NCBI GenBank assembly: GCA_022843465.1
Contig: JALHNO010000001.1
Location: 72,687 to 136,686, forward strand
DNA length: 64,000 bases
Direction of reading: 5' to 3'
Origin: Pseudomonadota bacterium
GTDB lineage: Bacteria > Pseudomonadota > Gammaproteobacteria > Xanthomonadales > Ahniellaceae
Position numbers and translations under genes: made by a program. Shown here in pieces: positions 53,439 through 63,861 of the stretch. The stretch's first letter is position 1; each line of letters starts with the position of its first letter. The notes beneath the pieces are model-generated. The model was not told the origin of the DNA and did no database searches. It saw only the letters and a list, made by a program, of their open reading frames with translations.

Positions 53439-56400
53439 CTACTCGAATCCATCGGCGAACAGCGATTGCCCAAGCTGGGCCGGTGCCGGTTCCGCCGTCA
53501 CCGGTGCCGACAGCTCCGATTCGATGCCGCGTGCCGAGTAGCTGCTGACCCGATAGCTGCGATGACGGCCGTACAGCGCCGACAGGTCGGCCCAGCCCTT
53601 GTTGAAACTGGAACCGAACGGCTGCGCAACCCCGTTGGCGTCGTCAACATAGATGCGGTAGCCGGCGATGCGGGCATCGACCGGCGCGTCCCAGACCAGG
53701 TTGACGAAGCGGGTACCGCCGGCGCTGCTTGCCTGCAGAGAGGTCGGTACCGGCATGCCGCCAATCGCCAGTACGGCCTCGTTGTTCTCGCCATCGATCT
53801 CGCCTTCGCTGCTGTCGACCACAATGGTCGCCCGCAGCGCCTGACGCTCGTCATTGCCAAAGGCCGAGGGCACGGCGACCTGGATCACCCGGCTGTCGGT
53901 CGCACCGGCAGCAAGGTTGCCAAGCGCAAAGCTGGCACTCGGACTCACCCGCGTCGCCGGGGTGTCCCACCACAGGCGCACCTGGGCGGTCTGCCCGGTG
54001 CTGACGGCCCAGGCACTGCCGCGATTGCGAATCTTGATCGTGACCGGAATGCTGGCGCCCGGTGTCAACTGGGTCGCCGTCGTCGAGATCGATTCCACCA
54101 GCAGGTCCGGCAGATCGGCAATCGTCGCCATATGGATGCCTTCCTCGATCATGGTGGTCTGCGCGGCGGCGCGGACCTCGGGCATGCCCAGGCGAAGATT
54201 CTGTTCGATGAACTCCGGCATCATCAGTGCCACGCTGACACTGACGACCTCGCCAGTAAGCGCATCGTAGGCAGTGGCCGGCTGGAAGTGCATGGCGCCA
54301 TCGACGCTCAGCGCCAGCGGATGTACCTGGCCTGCTTGCAGCGGTGAACGAATCTGCATCAACTCGCCCCGCGTCGACACCATGCCGATCGGATCATCGT
54401 CGAACAGATTGTCCTCCGGATTGCTGGCGCCGGGCACAGGACCATAGGCCATTCCCCGGAAACTCACGACGGCGTCGCCGGCACCGTCAAAATGGATGCT
54501 CGGCCGCTCGACGTAGAGGCTGCGGCCGTGCTGGTCCTGGACGCGCCATGTAGTGAAACTGCACGAGGTGTTCGGCGCACAATTGCGCTGCCCCATATGC
54601 AGGGCCTGACGGGTGCCGATATACGAAGTGCTGCCCGCCGTGGTGTACGCAATCGCGATCTGGCCATTGAGCTTGCCGGCGATTGCCGGCTGCGCAGCGC
54701 CACGCGAAAGCGGCGCCACATCGATTTCTTCGTTGCGTACGCCATCCATCACGCGTACCGCCAGATACCGACGTGTCACATCATTCAGCGTGACCGCCGG
54801 TCCCACCGTGGTCGGCAGATAGCGGACCCAGGCCACCACCGGTTGCCCGGCGGCATAGCTGATGCTCGGGGTGATATTGATCGTGCCGGTCTGATCGACC
54901 TGGACCGGCGTGGTCCACCTGGTGCCATCGAACTGGGCAAAGAAGATGTGCTTGTCGCCACCGACACTGCCCTCGGTATTGCGCTGGAACACCAGGGACA
55001 CCTTCTGCGTGCAGCCACCGCGCAGGAGCGGTGTACGACAGCGCGCCAGTTTGACCTGACCCTCGCCGAAACCGCCGTTGGTCAGATTGACCGGCGTGCC
55101 CCAGTTGCTGCCGTCGTACAGCGCATAGCGCAGACGCTGATTGCTGGCGGCGCTATCGCGGGTGAGCGCAGGTGATGGCCGACCAGGCGGCAGCCGGCTC
55201 TCGGCCCAGACAGCGACCGCGCGATTGGTGCTGTAGTAGCTGACCGCGACATCGCGGATCCCGAAGCCGGAGCTGATGATCTTCGGCGTGCCGAATTCAC
55301 GCAGATTGGCCTCGCGTCCTACCAGGCGACCCTCGCTGTCGAGATTCAACAGCAGCCGATTGCCCATGCCATCGAAGGCCAGCGCCGGCGACCGGTGCAG
55401 GGCGCGCCGCAGATCGCGCGGGAAGGGCGTCACCGGTGGCACCGCTGCGGTTGGCGCCGTTGCGCTGTTGCTGGCGCCCGCACCGGGCCACAGCCAGGGC
55501 GCGGCGCCGGCGAACAACTGCTTGGCCTGAGCCGATGGCGCACCGTAGGCGGCGAAGCCGCAGCCCTGCGGGTTGGTGCTGGTGAGGATATTGAAGGTTT
55601 CCTCGATGTCCGGGATATAGCAGGTCGGGTCGAACGGATTGGGGATTGGACAGCCGATTTCCAGCCAGCCGGAAAAATCCAGGGTGAACTTCAGGCACGG
55701 GTCCACACTGGCCGAGTCGAGATCGGCGGTGGTGACCAGTTCAGTCTGCAGGGTTCCGTAGATCGCCGCGCCGGCATCGAGCAGGATGCCGAACAGCACG
55801 TCGATATCGACGCCGATCATGACGGCGATCGCCAGCCGACCCCCCGCCGTTGCGGAAGTATCTGCGGGCTTGGCCGGATTGAAACTGGCGTCCAGCAGAT
55901 ACTCGGCGCGGACCCCGAGATCAGCGAACACTTCGGCCGACAGCAGTTCGGGTATGCCCCAGTACCAGCGGAACAGCGGCACCGTGTAGTCGAACAAGAC
56001 CTCCCAGGGATTGGACGGCGTGCCAGTGATTTCCTGGATCAGGCCGGCACCCACGGACTGGGCGCCCGACGGCTGGTTGCCGGGCTCACGGCTGAATTGC
56101 TGGTGGTCGAAGTCCAGCGCGGAAACGGCGCCACAGTTGCTCGCGGTTTTCGGGATACAGAACTCGTAGGCGGCCGCGCCATCGACCGCGCTGCGCTTCG
56201 GGCCCAGGTTGTATTCGGACGGAGCAGCCGCGGATTCGGCGACATTGGACGGAATCGCCGGCAGGACCTCAAGCCGGCGCGCGTGCGGATTGGCGGTATT
56301 GATCAGCAGATCGAGATTGGGCGTAGCAGCCAGCGCCACGATGTCCGAACTCAACGGTGCAAACTGGAATTTGAAGAACATGATGCCGGTGCGATTGTCC

Positions 56401-58460
56401 AGATCGCTGGCCTGGACGTAGCCGATGACATCGTTGAGCGATCCGTAGACATCGCGCGGGAAGCGGAAGCCCTCATTGAACGGTGCCGGCAGCGCCACCT
56501 GCCAGACCTCGGCACCTGCCTCACCCGAGCAGCTGGCACTGCCGCCGGAAACCCGCGCCATCGGAATCGTGGTGAGCACACCATTGCGATAGATCTTCAG
56601 CGCGGCGTCGCGCAGCGGCCGGCCGGCGCCGGCGTTGTACTGAAACTCGGCCACACGTACCGGAATCTGCGCTGGACTGAAGGTCTCGTTGCGCAGCGCC
56701 GAGAGATCGGTGATCGGCTTGAACAGCACTGTTTCAGCGGTCGTACTCTCGACCTGGATCGCATACTCGGTACCGGTTTCCGGCAGTGTCCGCTTGAAGT
56801 TGGGATAGCCGAGCAGCAGACCGGAGCGATTGAGATCGGGCAGGGTCAGCGCGACATTGGCACTGCGCTGGTAGGTGCGATGTTCGCAGGCAAGATCGGG
56901 CACACAGATGTCGACATCGATCTGCCCGGTGTAGCGATCGACCCGGACATCCAGTGCCACCGGGCGCTCGCGTTCCGGGTTGGGCGTCACGTAGCCGTAA
57001 CCGGTATGCACTGCGCGCACCATGATCTTGAAACTGACGCCGGCAGGATCGACCACGGTGCAGAAGCCCGGCGTATTGATGCTGCCGCCGGGATTGCACA
57101 GTTCCGTCGGTGCAATCGTTACCTGCGGCGTCGGACCACTGCCATCGACATTGACGCCGCCCTGCGGTACTCCCAGGCCGAACTCGAACTCGGCGCGGCC
57201 ATTGGCATCGGTGTACTGGCGCTCGATGCTGGCCGGACAGCCAAGCGCTGCTTCGACAACCGGGTTGCCGGTACCCTGGGTAGGCTGTTGCGTCGCCTGC
57301 ATGCCGTCGAGCCGCACCGGGCCCTGATTGCTGTTGGGTGGATACAGCTCATCAAGGTCGGCCTCGATCAGATCCACGCGGGCGCCCTCGATGCGCAGGC
57401 CATCACTGCCAGTGAGCACGAAATTGATATCGATCGCCGCGTCGGTGTCGAACACCGAGCTCAGCGAGCCCAGGTTGGTGAGTTGTTGCTGGAAGATGCC
57501 ATTGCTGTCGCGGTAACGCGTCACCGTCGACAATTGTCCGGTACCCGCTGCCTGGGCTGCCGACATGGTGCCGATCTGCGGGGTCTGCATCTCGTAGGAA
57601 AAGCCACCATTGCTGCTTACCGCGCCCATCGGAGCGCCCATCGGGATCAACTGGCCCAGCGGGCTCTGCCAGAAATACTGGACCGTGACATCCTCGGCGA
57701 CGGCCTCATTGGTGGCCAGGGTGCCGCTGACACTGAAGCGTTGCCGCGGGCCCGGGGTCGTCGTTGTTGGGGTGGCGTTGCGCACCGTGGCAAACGGATT
57801 GAGATTGGGCGATCTGGCGGTAAAAGACCTCGAACCCACGCGCGGCGTGACATGACCGATCGTGTTCCTGGCATCGAGGCGGACCGTGGCGGGAAGCCCG
57901 GCGGGCCGATCACTGGGAATGCGCATGCGCCCGTTGTAGCTGCCGCCGGTCACATTGACCGGACCAAAGGCGAGCTTGCCCTCATAGACCAGGCTCAGGC
58001 TGCCTTCGGTGAGCCCGCTGACGCCGAAGTCCACCATCGCACCGGCATTGGGACTGCTCGGGCTCAGGGTAATCGCCAGCGGTGAGAGAATTCGAAGCAC
58101 GGCGGAATCGCGCAGCACATTGTCGACGGTCAACTCGACGCTGTAGGCACCATTGGCCAGTGCCGGCAGCACGATATTGCGCTGGAACTCGCCATCGCCG
58201 TTGAGCACGGTCGCCAGGGTGCGGCGATCATTGGCCGCCACTACCAGGATGACCCGGTAGTCGCCACCGACCAGCAGGCGATCGCCGCTGATGCTGATGG
58301 TGCCGCCCTGGGTGGCGGCATAAGGTGCCAGCACGATCTGCGGTCCGAATCCGATCTGGGCCTGGGCCGGCAGCGCCGTCAGCGCAGTCAGCGCAGACAG
58401 CAGCAACAGCGCCGGCAAGGTGCGCAGCGGACGCAGGAATGAAAAGCTCGGGCTGGTCAT
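53439..58460 (-). CDS. Giant secreted multidomain protein with FADGFE C-terminal tail
   Basis: 1673 residues starting at ATG 58460 with GGAG upstream and a signal peptide ending LPAQAQ. The N-terminal 400 residues are repeated Ig-like beta-sandwiches (ATQGGTISISGDRLLVGGDYRV, LSPSSPNAGAMVDFGVSGL). The middle has large unassigned domains with several Cys. Near the end, DLLVESISTTATQLTPGAS ... VTIKIRNRG is a CARDB adhesion domain, followed by one fibronectin-III domain (VNLVWDAPVDARIAGYRIYVDD) and the tail LGQSLFADGFE. Likely a surface or extracellular adhesin-like protein. Function is not known. Confidence 0.82.
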   Translation of the reverse strand: MTSPSFSFLRPLRTLPALLLLSALTALTALPAQAQIGFGPQIVLAPYAATQGGTISISGDRLLVGGDYRVILVVAANDRRTLATVLNGDGEFQRNIVLPALANGAYSVELTVDNVLRDSAVLRILSPLAITLSPSSPNAGAMVDFGVSGLTEGSLSLVYEGKLAFGPVNVTGGSYNGRMRIPSDRPAGLPATVRLDARNTIGHVTPRVGSRSFTARSPNLNPFATVRNATPTTTTPGPRQRFSVSGTLATNEAVAEDVTVQYFWQSPLGQLIPMGAPMGAVSSNGGFSYEMQTPQIGTMSAAQAAGTGQLSTVTRYRDSNGIFQQQLTNLGSLSSVFDTDAAIDINFVLTGSDGLRIEGARVDLIEADLDELYPPNSNQGPVRLDGMQATQQPTQGTGNPVVEAALGCPASIERQYTDANGRAEFEFGLGVPQGGVNVDGSGPTPQVTIAPTELCNPGGSINTPGFCTVVDPAGVSFKIMVRAVHTGYGYVTPNPERERPVALDVRVDRYTGQIDVDICVPDLACEHRTYQRSANVALTLPDLNRSGLLLGYPNFKRTLPETGTEYAIQVESTTAETVLFKPITDLSALRNETFSPAQIPVRVAEFQYNAGAGRPLRDAALKIYRNGVLTTIPMARVSGGSASCSGEAGAEVWQVALPAPFNEGFRFPRDVYGSLNDVIGYVQASDLDNRTGIMFFKFQFAPLSSDIVALAATPNLDLLINTANPHARRLEVLPAIPSNVAESAAAPSEYNLGPKRSAVDGAAAYEFCIPKTASNCGAVSALDFDHQQFSREPGNQPSGAQSVGAGLIQEITGTPSNPWEVLFDYTVPLFRWYWGIPELLSAEVFADLGVRAEYLLDASFNPAKPADTSATAGGRLAIAVMIGVDIDVLFGILLDAGAAIYGTLQTELVTTADLDSASVDPCLKFTLDFSGWLEIGCPIPNPFDPTCYIPDIEETFNILTSTNPQGCGFAAYGAPSAQAKQLFAGAAPWLWPGAGASNSATAPTAAVPPVTPFPRDLRRALHRSPALAFDGMGNRLLLNLDSEGRLVGREANLREFGTPKIISSGFGIRDVAVSYYSTNRAVAVWAESRLPPGRPSPALTRDSAASNQRLRYALYDGSNWGTPVNLTNGGFGEGQVKLARCRTPLLRGGCTQKVSLVFQRNTEGSVGGDKHIFFAQFDGTRWTTPVQVDQTGTINITPSISYAAGQPVVAWVRYLPTTVGPAVTLNDVTRRYLAVRVMDGVRNEEIDVAPLSRGAAQPAIAGKLNGQIAIAYTTAGSTSYIGTRQALHMGQRNCAPNTSCSFTTWRVQDQHGRSLYVERPSIHFDGAGDAVVSFRGMAYGPVPGASNPEDNLFDDDPIGMVSTRGELMQIRSPLQAGQVHPLALSVDGAMHFQPATAYDALTGEVVSVSVALMMPEFIEQNLRLGMPEVRAAAQTTMIEEGIHMATIADLPDLLVESISTTATQLTPGASIPVTIKIRNRGSAWAVSTGQTAQVRLWWDTPATRVSPSASFALGNLAAGATDSRVIQVAVPSAFGNDERQALRATIVVDSSEGEIDGENNEAVLAIGGMPVPTSLQASSAGGTRFVNLVWDAPVDARIAGYRIYVDDANGVAQPFGSSFNKGWADLSALYGRHRSYRVSSYSARGIESELSAPVTAEPAPAQLGQSLFADGFE

Positions 58461-58766
58461 GGCATGTACTCCGTGTTTCCTTCCCATACGCAACCCGCGC
58501 GGATTTGGGGACAGCCGGCCGCTGCCGGCGCAAGCCGGGGCCAGGCTCTCGGGTGCGTCGCGGCCTCAGCGGTCTGCCGCGGCGGCGTGCGAGTTGCCGG
58601 TCGCGCCAGCAGAGGTGTTCGGGATCGCACACCGGTGTTCGCCAGCGCCCGCACCAAGGCTTGGTGGCGGCGGACTAGCTATATGATTAACAAGCCTTTT
58701 TCCGATGGTCGCCGGATGGCACGCTGCGTGCAATGAGGAGCTCGCCATCTCCCATCGAGCCTGACC
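58461..58766. promoter_or_regulatory. Divergent promoter region, giant protein and exporter operon
   Basis: 306 bp. An AT-rich patch CTAGCTATATGATTAAC (58675-58691) stands out from the GC-rich surroundings and is the likely -10 region for the plus-strand exporter operon. No regulator-binding repeat is evident. Confidence 0.45.
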
Positions 58767-60014
58767 GTGGACCAAGCCATCAGCCCGCAGACCCTGCTCC
58801 GCCGTCGTCGACTGCGCTGGCTGACCGTCATCGCGGTGGTCGTCGGCCTGGCGGCGGTCGTCTGGGGTCTCAATCGTCTGATCCGACCCAGCCTGTCGCT
58901 GGACGATCTGCGGGTGTCCGTGGTCCGCATCGGGGAAATCGCCAACACGATCAATGCCGCCGGTGTCGTGATTCCGGTGCATGAGGAACAGGTATCGATT
59001 CCGATCAATACCCGGGTTGTACAGGTGCACGCCAAGGCCGGTCAGGAAGTCGCCGCCGGCGATCTGTTGCTGGAACTCGACGATCAGACGATCCGCCTCG
59101 CGATCGACGGCCTGGACGAACAGATTGCCCAGCAGGATCTGCGCGTGCAGTCGCTGACGCTGGAGATGCAGCAGAAGCACAAGCAGCTGCAGAGCGAGAT
59201 CGAATTGCTTGAGCTCGATCTCGAGAGCGCCCGGCTGAAATTGCAGCGCTATCAGCAGCTCGGCAAGACCGGCGCATTCTCGGCGGCGGATCTGCAGGCG
59301 GCTGAACTCGCCGTGCGTCGCACCGAGATCGAATTGCGCCAGCGCCGCGAATCCGTGGTGGATACCCGGCGCGCCACCGCCAGCAATATTGAAGCGGCGG
59401 TGCTGCAGCAGTCGATCCTGAGGAAATCACGCGCGCAGCAAGAGAATCTGCAGAAGCAGACGCAGGTGCGCGCGCCGATCGCAGGCATGCTGGCCTTTGT
59501 CCTCAGCGATCCCGGTGCCACCGTTCAGAGCGGCCAGATGGTGGCCCGGATTTCGGAGCTGCGCAATTACCGCGTCGAGGCCACGGTCTCCGACTTCTAT
59601 GCGCGTTACCTCAGCCCAGGCCAGCAGGTACGGGTGCACTACAGCGGCCAGGAACTCGGTGGCACGGTGCAGACCCTGCTGCCGGAAATCCAGAACGGCA
59701 GTGTCACCCTGCTGGTCAGCCTGGACGAGCCCAGCCATCCCCTTCTGCGCAACAAGCTGCGGGTCGACGCCAGCATCATCACCGAACAGAAAGCCGGCGC
59801 GCTGATTGCCGACAGCGGACCGGCCTTCAATGGTCGCGGTCGCCAGGAGGTCTATGTCGTCGCCGATGGCTACGCCGAGAAGCGCGTGCTCGAGATCGGA
59901 CTCAGCGATGGCCAGCGCGTAGAAATTGCCAGCGGCGCGCGCTCCGGTGATCGCCTGATCGTCTCCGACAGCAGCCGCTACCGGCATCTCGACAGGATCC
60001 GCGTACATGACTGA
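58767..60014 (+). CDS. HlyD-type membrane fusion protein of an ABC exporter
   Basis: 415 residues; one N-terminal membrane helix (LTVIAVVVGLAAVVWGL), a split lipoyl/biotinyl domain (VQVHAKAGQEVAAGDLLLELDD and VRAPIAGMLAFVLSDPGA), between them a long coiled-coil hairpin (about 110-210) and then beta-barrel and membrane-proximal domains (VEATVSDFYARYLSPGQQVRV). It spans the periplasm, linking the inner-membrane pump to an outer-membrane channel. The ATPase and two permeases follow in the same direction. Confidence 0.9.
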   Translation: MDQAISPQTLLRRRRLRWLTVIAVVVGLAAVVWGLNRLIRPSLSLDDLRVSVVRIGEIANTINAAGVVIPVHEEQVSIPINTRVVQVHAKAGQEVAAGDLLLELDDQTIRLAIDGLDEQIAQQDLRVQSLTLEMQQKHKQLQSEIELLELDLESARLKLQRYQQLGKTGAFSAADLQAAELAVRRTEIELRQRRESVVDTRRATASNIEAAVLQQSILRKSRAQQENLQKQTQVRAPIAGMLAFVLSDPGATVQSGQMVARISELRNYRVEATVSDFYARYLSPGQQVRVHYSGQELGGTVQTLLPEIQNGSVTLLVSLDEPSHPLLRNKLRVDASIITEQKAGALIADSGPAFNGRGRQEVYVVADGYAEKRVLEIGLSDGQRVEIASGARSGDRLIVSDSSRYRHLDRIRVHD

Positions 60015-60104
60015 GACCCGTGCGCACGGCCGTCCCGTCGCCGCAGCAGTAGGCAAGCCGCCGCAACCAACCCCTTCCCACTACGCAGTATCGAGAGCGC
60101 AGAC

Positions 60105-60767
<663 letters not shown>

Positions 60768-60776
60768 GGAAAGCCC

Positions 60777-62018
60777 ATGTTCAAGAACTATCTGATCACC
60801 GCCTACAAGGTGTACACACGGCGCAAGCTGTTCACCGCGATCAACCTCGCCTGCATCACGCTGACGCTGATGGTGCTGCTGGTGGTGACCGCGCTGCTGC
60901 AGAATGCGTTCTATCCCACCGGTGTCGAGGGCCGCAGTGACCGCTTCCTGCAGGTCACCACCCTGGTCGCCGAAAGCGAGGGCGGCAATTCGGTGCGCAC
61001 CGGTCCACTCGGCTACAAGCTGATCGACCAATACCTGCGGCCGATGAAATCGGTGCAGCTGGTGGCCGCGATCAGCAGTCCGCGCACGGTATCGGTCTAC
61101 CAGGATGACCGCGTCAGCGAACTGATGCTGCGGCGCGCCGATGCCGCGTACTGGCAGATTCTCGATTTCAAGGTCCTCGAAGGCAGTGTGCCGAGTGCCG
61201 AGGACGTTGCCCAGGGGCGCTTTGTCGCCGTGCTCAATGCCAGCACCGCGGCCCGGCTCTACCCCGGCGCTTCCGCCCTTGGACAGCAGCTCAATGCCGG
61301 CGGTCAGACCTTCAAGGTCATCGGCGTGGTCGAGGATACCCTCCAGCTCAATTCCTACTCCGATATCTGGGTGCCGGTGACCACCGATCCCTCGAGCGAA
61401 TACCGCAATCAGATGTTCGGCGATTTCTTTGCGCTGCTGCTGGCCGACAGTCCCGCGCAACTGCCGCTGATCCAGGCCGAGGTGGCGGAAGTGGCCAGAA
61501 ACCTGCAGTTCGACGATCCCAGGCAATGGAACCTCGCCCTGATGTGGGCCGACAGCAAGCTCGACTTTTTTGCGCGCGGCCTGTTCCGTACCGAACGCCA
61601 GGCTGATTCCGGCGCGGGACTTTTGCTGGCGATCATTGCCGCGTTGATGATCCTGTTCATGCTGTTGCCGGCGCTGAACCTGGTGAACCTGAATTCCGGG
61701 CGTATTCTGGAGCGCAGCTCGGAGATCGGTGTGCGCAAGGCCTTTGGTGCCTCCAGCCGCACCCTGGTGATCCAGTTCGTCATCGAGAACGTGCTGCTCT
61801 GTCTGTTCGGCGGTCTGCTCGGACTGATTGCCGCCATCGCCGCGCTCAACTGGCTGGAGCACTCGGGCCTGATTCCCTACCTGAAGGTGGATATCAATCT
61901 CGCAGTGTTTGGTTGTGGACTGGCGATCACCCTGTTCTTCGGCCTGCTGTCCGGCGTGATCCCCGCCTGGAAGATGAGCAGGCTGCACCCCGTTCAAGCC
62001 CTCAAGGGAGCCGCCTGA
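60777..62018 (+). CDS. FtsX/MacB-type ABC permease, first of two
   Basis: 413 residues: a first transmembrane helix (LFTAINLACITLTLMVLLVVTALLQ, cut), a periplasmic MacB_PCD-like domain of about 240 residues, and three C-terminal helices with the FtsX-like coupling segment LERSSEIGVRKAFGASSRTLV. It overlaps the next permease (TGATG). The two together are the heterodimeric mechanotransmission pump of the type VII ABC class. Confidence 0.92.
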   Translation: MFKNYLITAYKVYTRRKLFTAINLACITLTLMVLLVVTALLQNAFYPTGVEGRSDRFLQVTTLVAESEGGNSVRTGPLGYKLIDQYLRPMKSVQLVAAISSPRTVSVYQDDRVSELMLRRADAAYWQILDFKVLEGSVPSAEDVAQGRFVAVLNASTAARLYPGASALGQQLNAGGQTFKVIGVVEDTLQLNSYSDIWVPVTTDPSSEYRNQMFGDFFALLLADSPAQLPLIQAEVAEVARNLQFDDPRQWNLALMWADSKLDFFARGLFRTERQADSGAGLLLAIIAALMILFMLLPALNLVNLNSGRILERSSEIGVRKAFGASSRTLVIQFVIENVLLCLFGGLLGLIAAIAALNWLEHSGLIPYLKVDINLAVFGCGLAITLFFGLLSGVIPAWKMSRLHPVQALKGAA

Positions 62019-63220
62019 TGTTCCGTCATCTGCTCAAACCGCTGTGGAAACGCAAGTCCAGAAACCTGATGCTGACCCTCGAGCTGTTGCTCGCTTTCAT
62101 CGTCGTGTTTGCCATCGCGGCCGCCAGCACCCGCTACTACCAGCTGTACAGCCTGCCGACCGGCTTCGCCCATGAATCGGTGTGGTCGGTGCAGATGGAG
62201 CGCGCCCAGGACGGCGAGCTGAGCAACGAGAGCGCGCTTTACGATCAGCTCAAACGCAGCCTCGAAGCCATGCCCGAGATCGAGCGGGTCGCATTCGCAG
62301 ACTTCTCGCCCTATGTGCGCGCCACCTGGCAATCCGGCGTCTACCTGCCCGACAGTGGCGCCGAGATGGCGACCGACATGATGCATGTCAGCGACGATTT
62401 CTTCGCGGCGCTCGACATGGATCTGCAGCAGGGGCAATGGTTTTCCAGCAGCGACGAGGGCAGTGCCGAACTGCCCGTGGTGATCAACCGGCGACTGGCC
62501 GATGCCATGTTTCCGGGCCAGGATGCGGTCGGCAAGCGGCTCAGTGAAGGTGCGCCGGGTAGCGACAACAGCAGCATGCTGCGGATCACCGGAGTGATCG
62601 GCGAGTTCCGCAATCATGGCGAGTTGATGACGCCGGGCAATTTCATACTCAAGCGTTTCTCGCCATTGTCGAGCCGACATGGCGTCAGTACCTTGTTGCT
62701 GAAATTGCGTCCGGGTACCGGCCGGATCTTCGAGGTCAGGCTCAACGAGCAGCTCAAGCTGATCCGCAATGACCGCTCCTACCGGATCTCGCCGCTGACC
62801 GATCTGCGCAGCGCGATCCTCGGCGAGTCGATCATCCCGCTGATCGTGCTGTCGGTGATTGCCGCCTTCCTGCTGCTGATGGTCGCCTTCGGACTGTTCG
62901 GCGTGCTCTGGCAGAACACCACGCGACGCATTCCCGAGATCGGCATGCGGCGGGCCGCAGGCGCCACGGCGCTGCAGATCTACTGGCAGATCGTGGTGGA
63001 GCAATTGCTGCTGAGTTCGGCGGCGATGGCAGTGGGGCTGATCCTGCTGGTGCAGTTGCCGATCACCGGGGTGTTCGGCGATCAGCTGAACTGGGCGGTA
63101 TTCTTGATTGCGGTTCTGGTGTCGGTGGCGTTGATGGCGCTGGTTTCGGTGGTGTGTGCTCTCTATCCTGCCTGGAGGGCGAGTCGGATGAGTCCGACGG
63201 AGGCGTTGAGGTATGAGTGA
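62018..63220 (+). CDS. FtsX/MacB-type ABC permease, second of two
   Basis: 400 residues with the same architecture as its neighbour: N-terminal helix (LMLTLELLLAFIVVFAIAAAST), periplasmic domain, and coupling segment TTRRIPEIGMRRAAGATALQIYWQ before the last two helices. The ATG overlaps the preceding stop by one base (TGATG). Exported substrate (lipid, peptide or antibiotic) cannot be read from the sequence. Confidence 0.92.
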   Translation: MFRHLLKPLWKRKSRNLMLTLELLLAFIVVFAIAAASTRYYQLYSLPTGFAHESVWSVQMERAQDGELSNESALYDQLKRSLEAMPEIERVAFADFSPYVRATWQSGVYLPDSGAEMATDMMHVSDDFFAALDMDLQQGQWFSSSDEGSAELPVVINRRLADAMFPGQDAVGKRLSEGAPGSDNSSMLRITGVIGEFRNHGELMTPGNFILKRFSPLSSRHGVSTLLLKLRPGTGRIFEVRLNEQLKLIRNDRSYRISPLTDLRSAILGESIIPLIVLSVIAAFLLLMVAFGLFGVLWQNTTRRIPEIGMRRAAGATALQIYWQIVVEQLLLSSAAMAVGLILLVQLPITGVFGDQLNWAVFLIAVLVSVALMALVSVVCALYPAWRASRMSPTEALRYE

Positions 63221-63277
63221 CTTTCCTTTTTTGATTTGAAGTCGTGGCGCGGGGGCGATGTTTGCCAGTTGTCGCGG

Positions 63278-63617
63278 TGAAACGTTTGGGGTGGTCGTCA
63301 TGTTGAGGACTGGGCTCGGGGTTTCGGAGAGCAGAAGCGGGCACGCTGCGCGCGCGGTTCCGAACGCTGAAGGGGGTACGCTGCGCGTGCGGTTCCGAAG
63401 GCAGGAGCGGGCACGCTGCGCGTGCGTCGTCTCTGCGCGACGACAAGGGCTTTCGCGCTTGCGCGCGGGGTGGGGGTGATTGTCGATTGGCGGGACGAAA
63501 TGCTTGGGTGGCCGACATGTTGGGGACTGGGCACGCGGTTTCGGAGAGCAGAAGCGGGCACGCTGCGCGTGCGTCGTCGCTGCGCGACGTCAAGAGAGTT
63601 CCGCGCTTGCGCGCGGG
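63278..63617. repeat. Imperfectly duplicated non-coding segment
   Basis: Two copies, about 63278-63482 and 63495-63617, share the order TGAAACG/GAAATGCTTGGG-GTGG, ACATGTTG, GGACTGGGC, GTTTCGGAGAGCAGAAGCGGG, CACGCTGCGCG, TGCGTCG, CTGCGCGAC and GCGCTTGCGCGCGGG. The first copy contains extra internal repeats of GGTTCCGAA and GGGCACGCTGCGCG. Confidence 0.6.
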
Positions 63618-63619
63618 TA

Positions 63620-63830
63620 ACTTTCTCTGGTCATGGCGCCAGAGAAAGTCACCAAAGAGAGCGCCACCCCACAGCGGCGCACTCCGGGCATCCTGCCCTC
63701 CGTGTACGTGCTCGGTGCTCGCTGGTCGGCGGGCGCACATCCCTGTGCGGTCGCCGACAGGCCGCATCCATGCGGCCTCCCTTCGGGCTGATCGCGAACA
63801 CCGATCACCGCCGCTGAGGGGCCCCGTGGT
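63620..63830. repeat. Hairpin-bearing intergenic repeat of Xanthomonadales type
   Basis: A perfect 11-bp stem ACTTTCTCTGG (63620-63630) / CCAGAGAAAGT (63639-63649) is followed by CACCAAAGAGAGCGCC, ACACATCCCTGTGCGG-like and GCCGCATCCATGCGGC segments. From memory, sequences with this hairpin and these blocks recur in Lysobacter and Xanthomonas relatives; no coding function is known. Confidence 0.5.
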
Positions 63831-63861
63831 AGAGAAGCGCGCTCCAGGCGCGCAGAAGCAG

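Noticed and set aside
55395..58085. 896-codon plus-strand frame opposite the giant secreted protein
   Set aside because: Antisense shadow of a gene with signal peptide, domains and the FADGFE tail.
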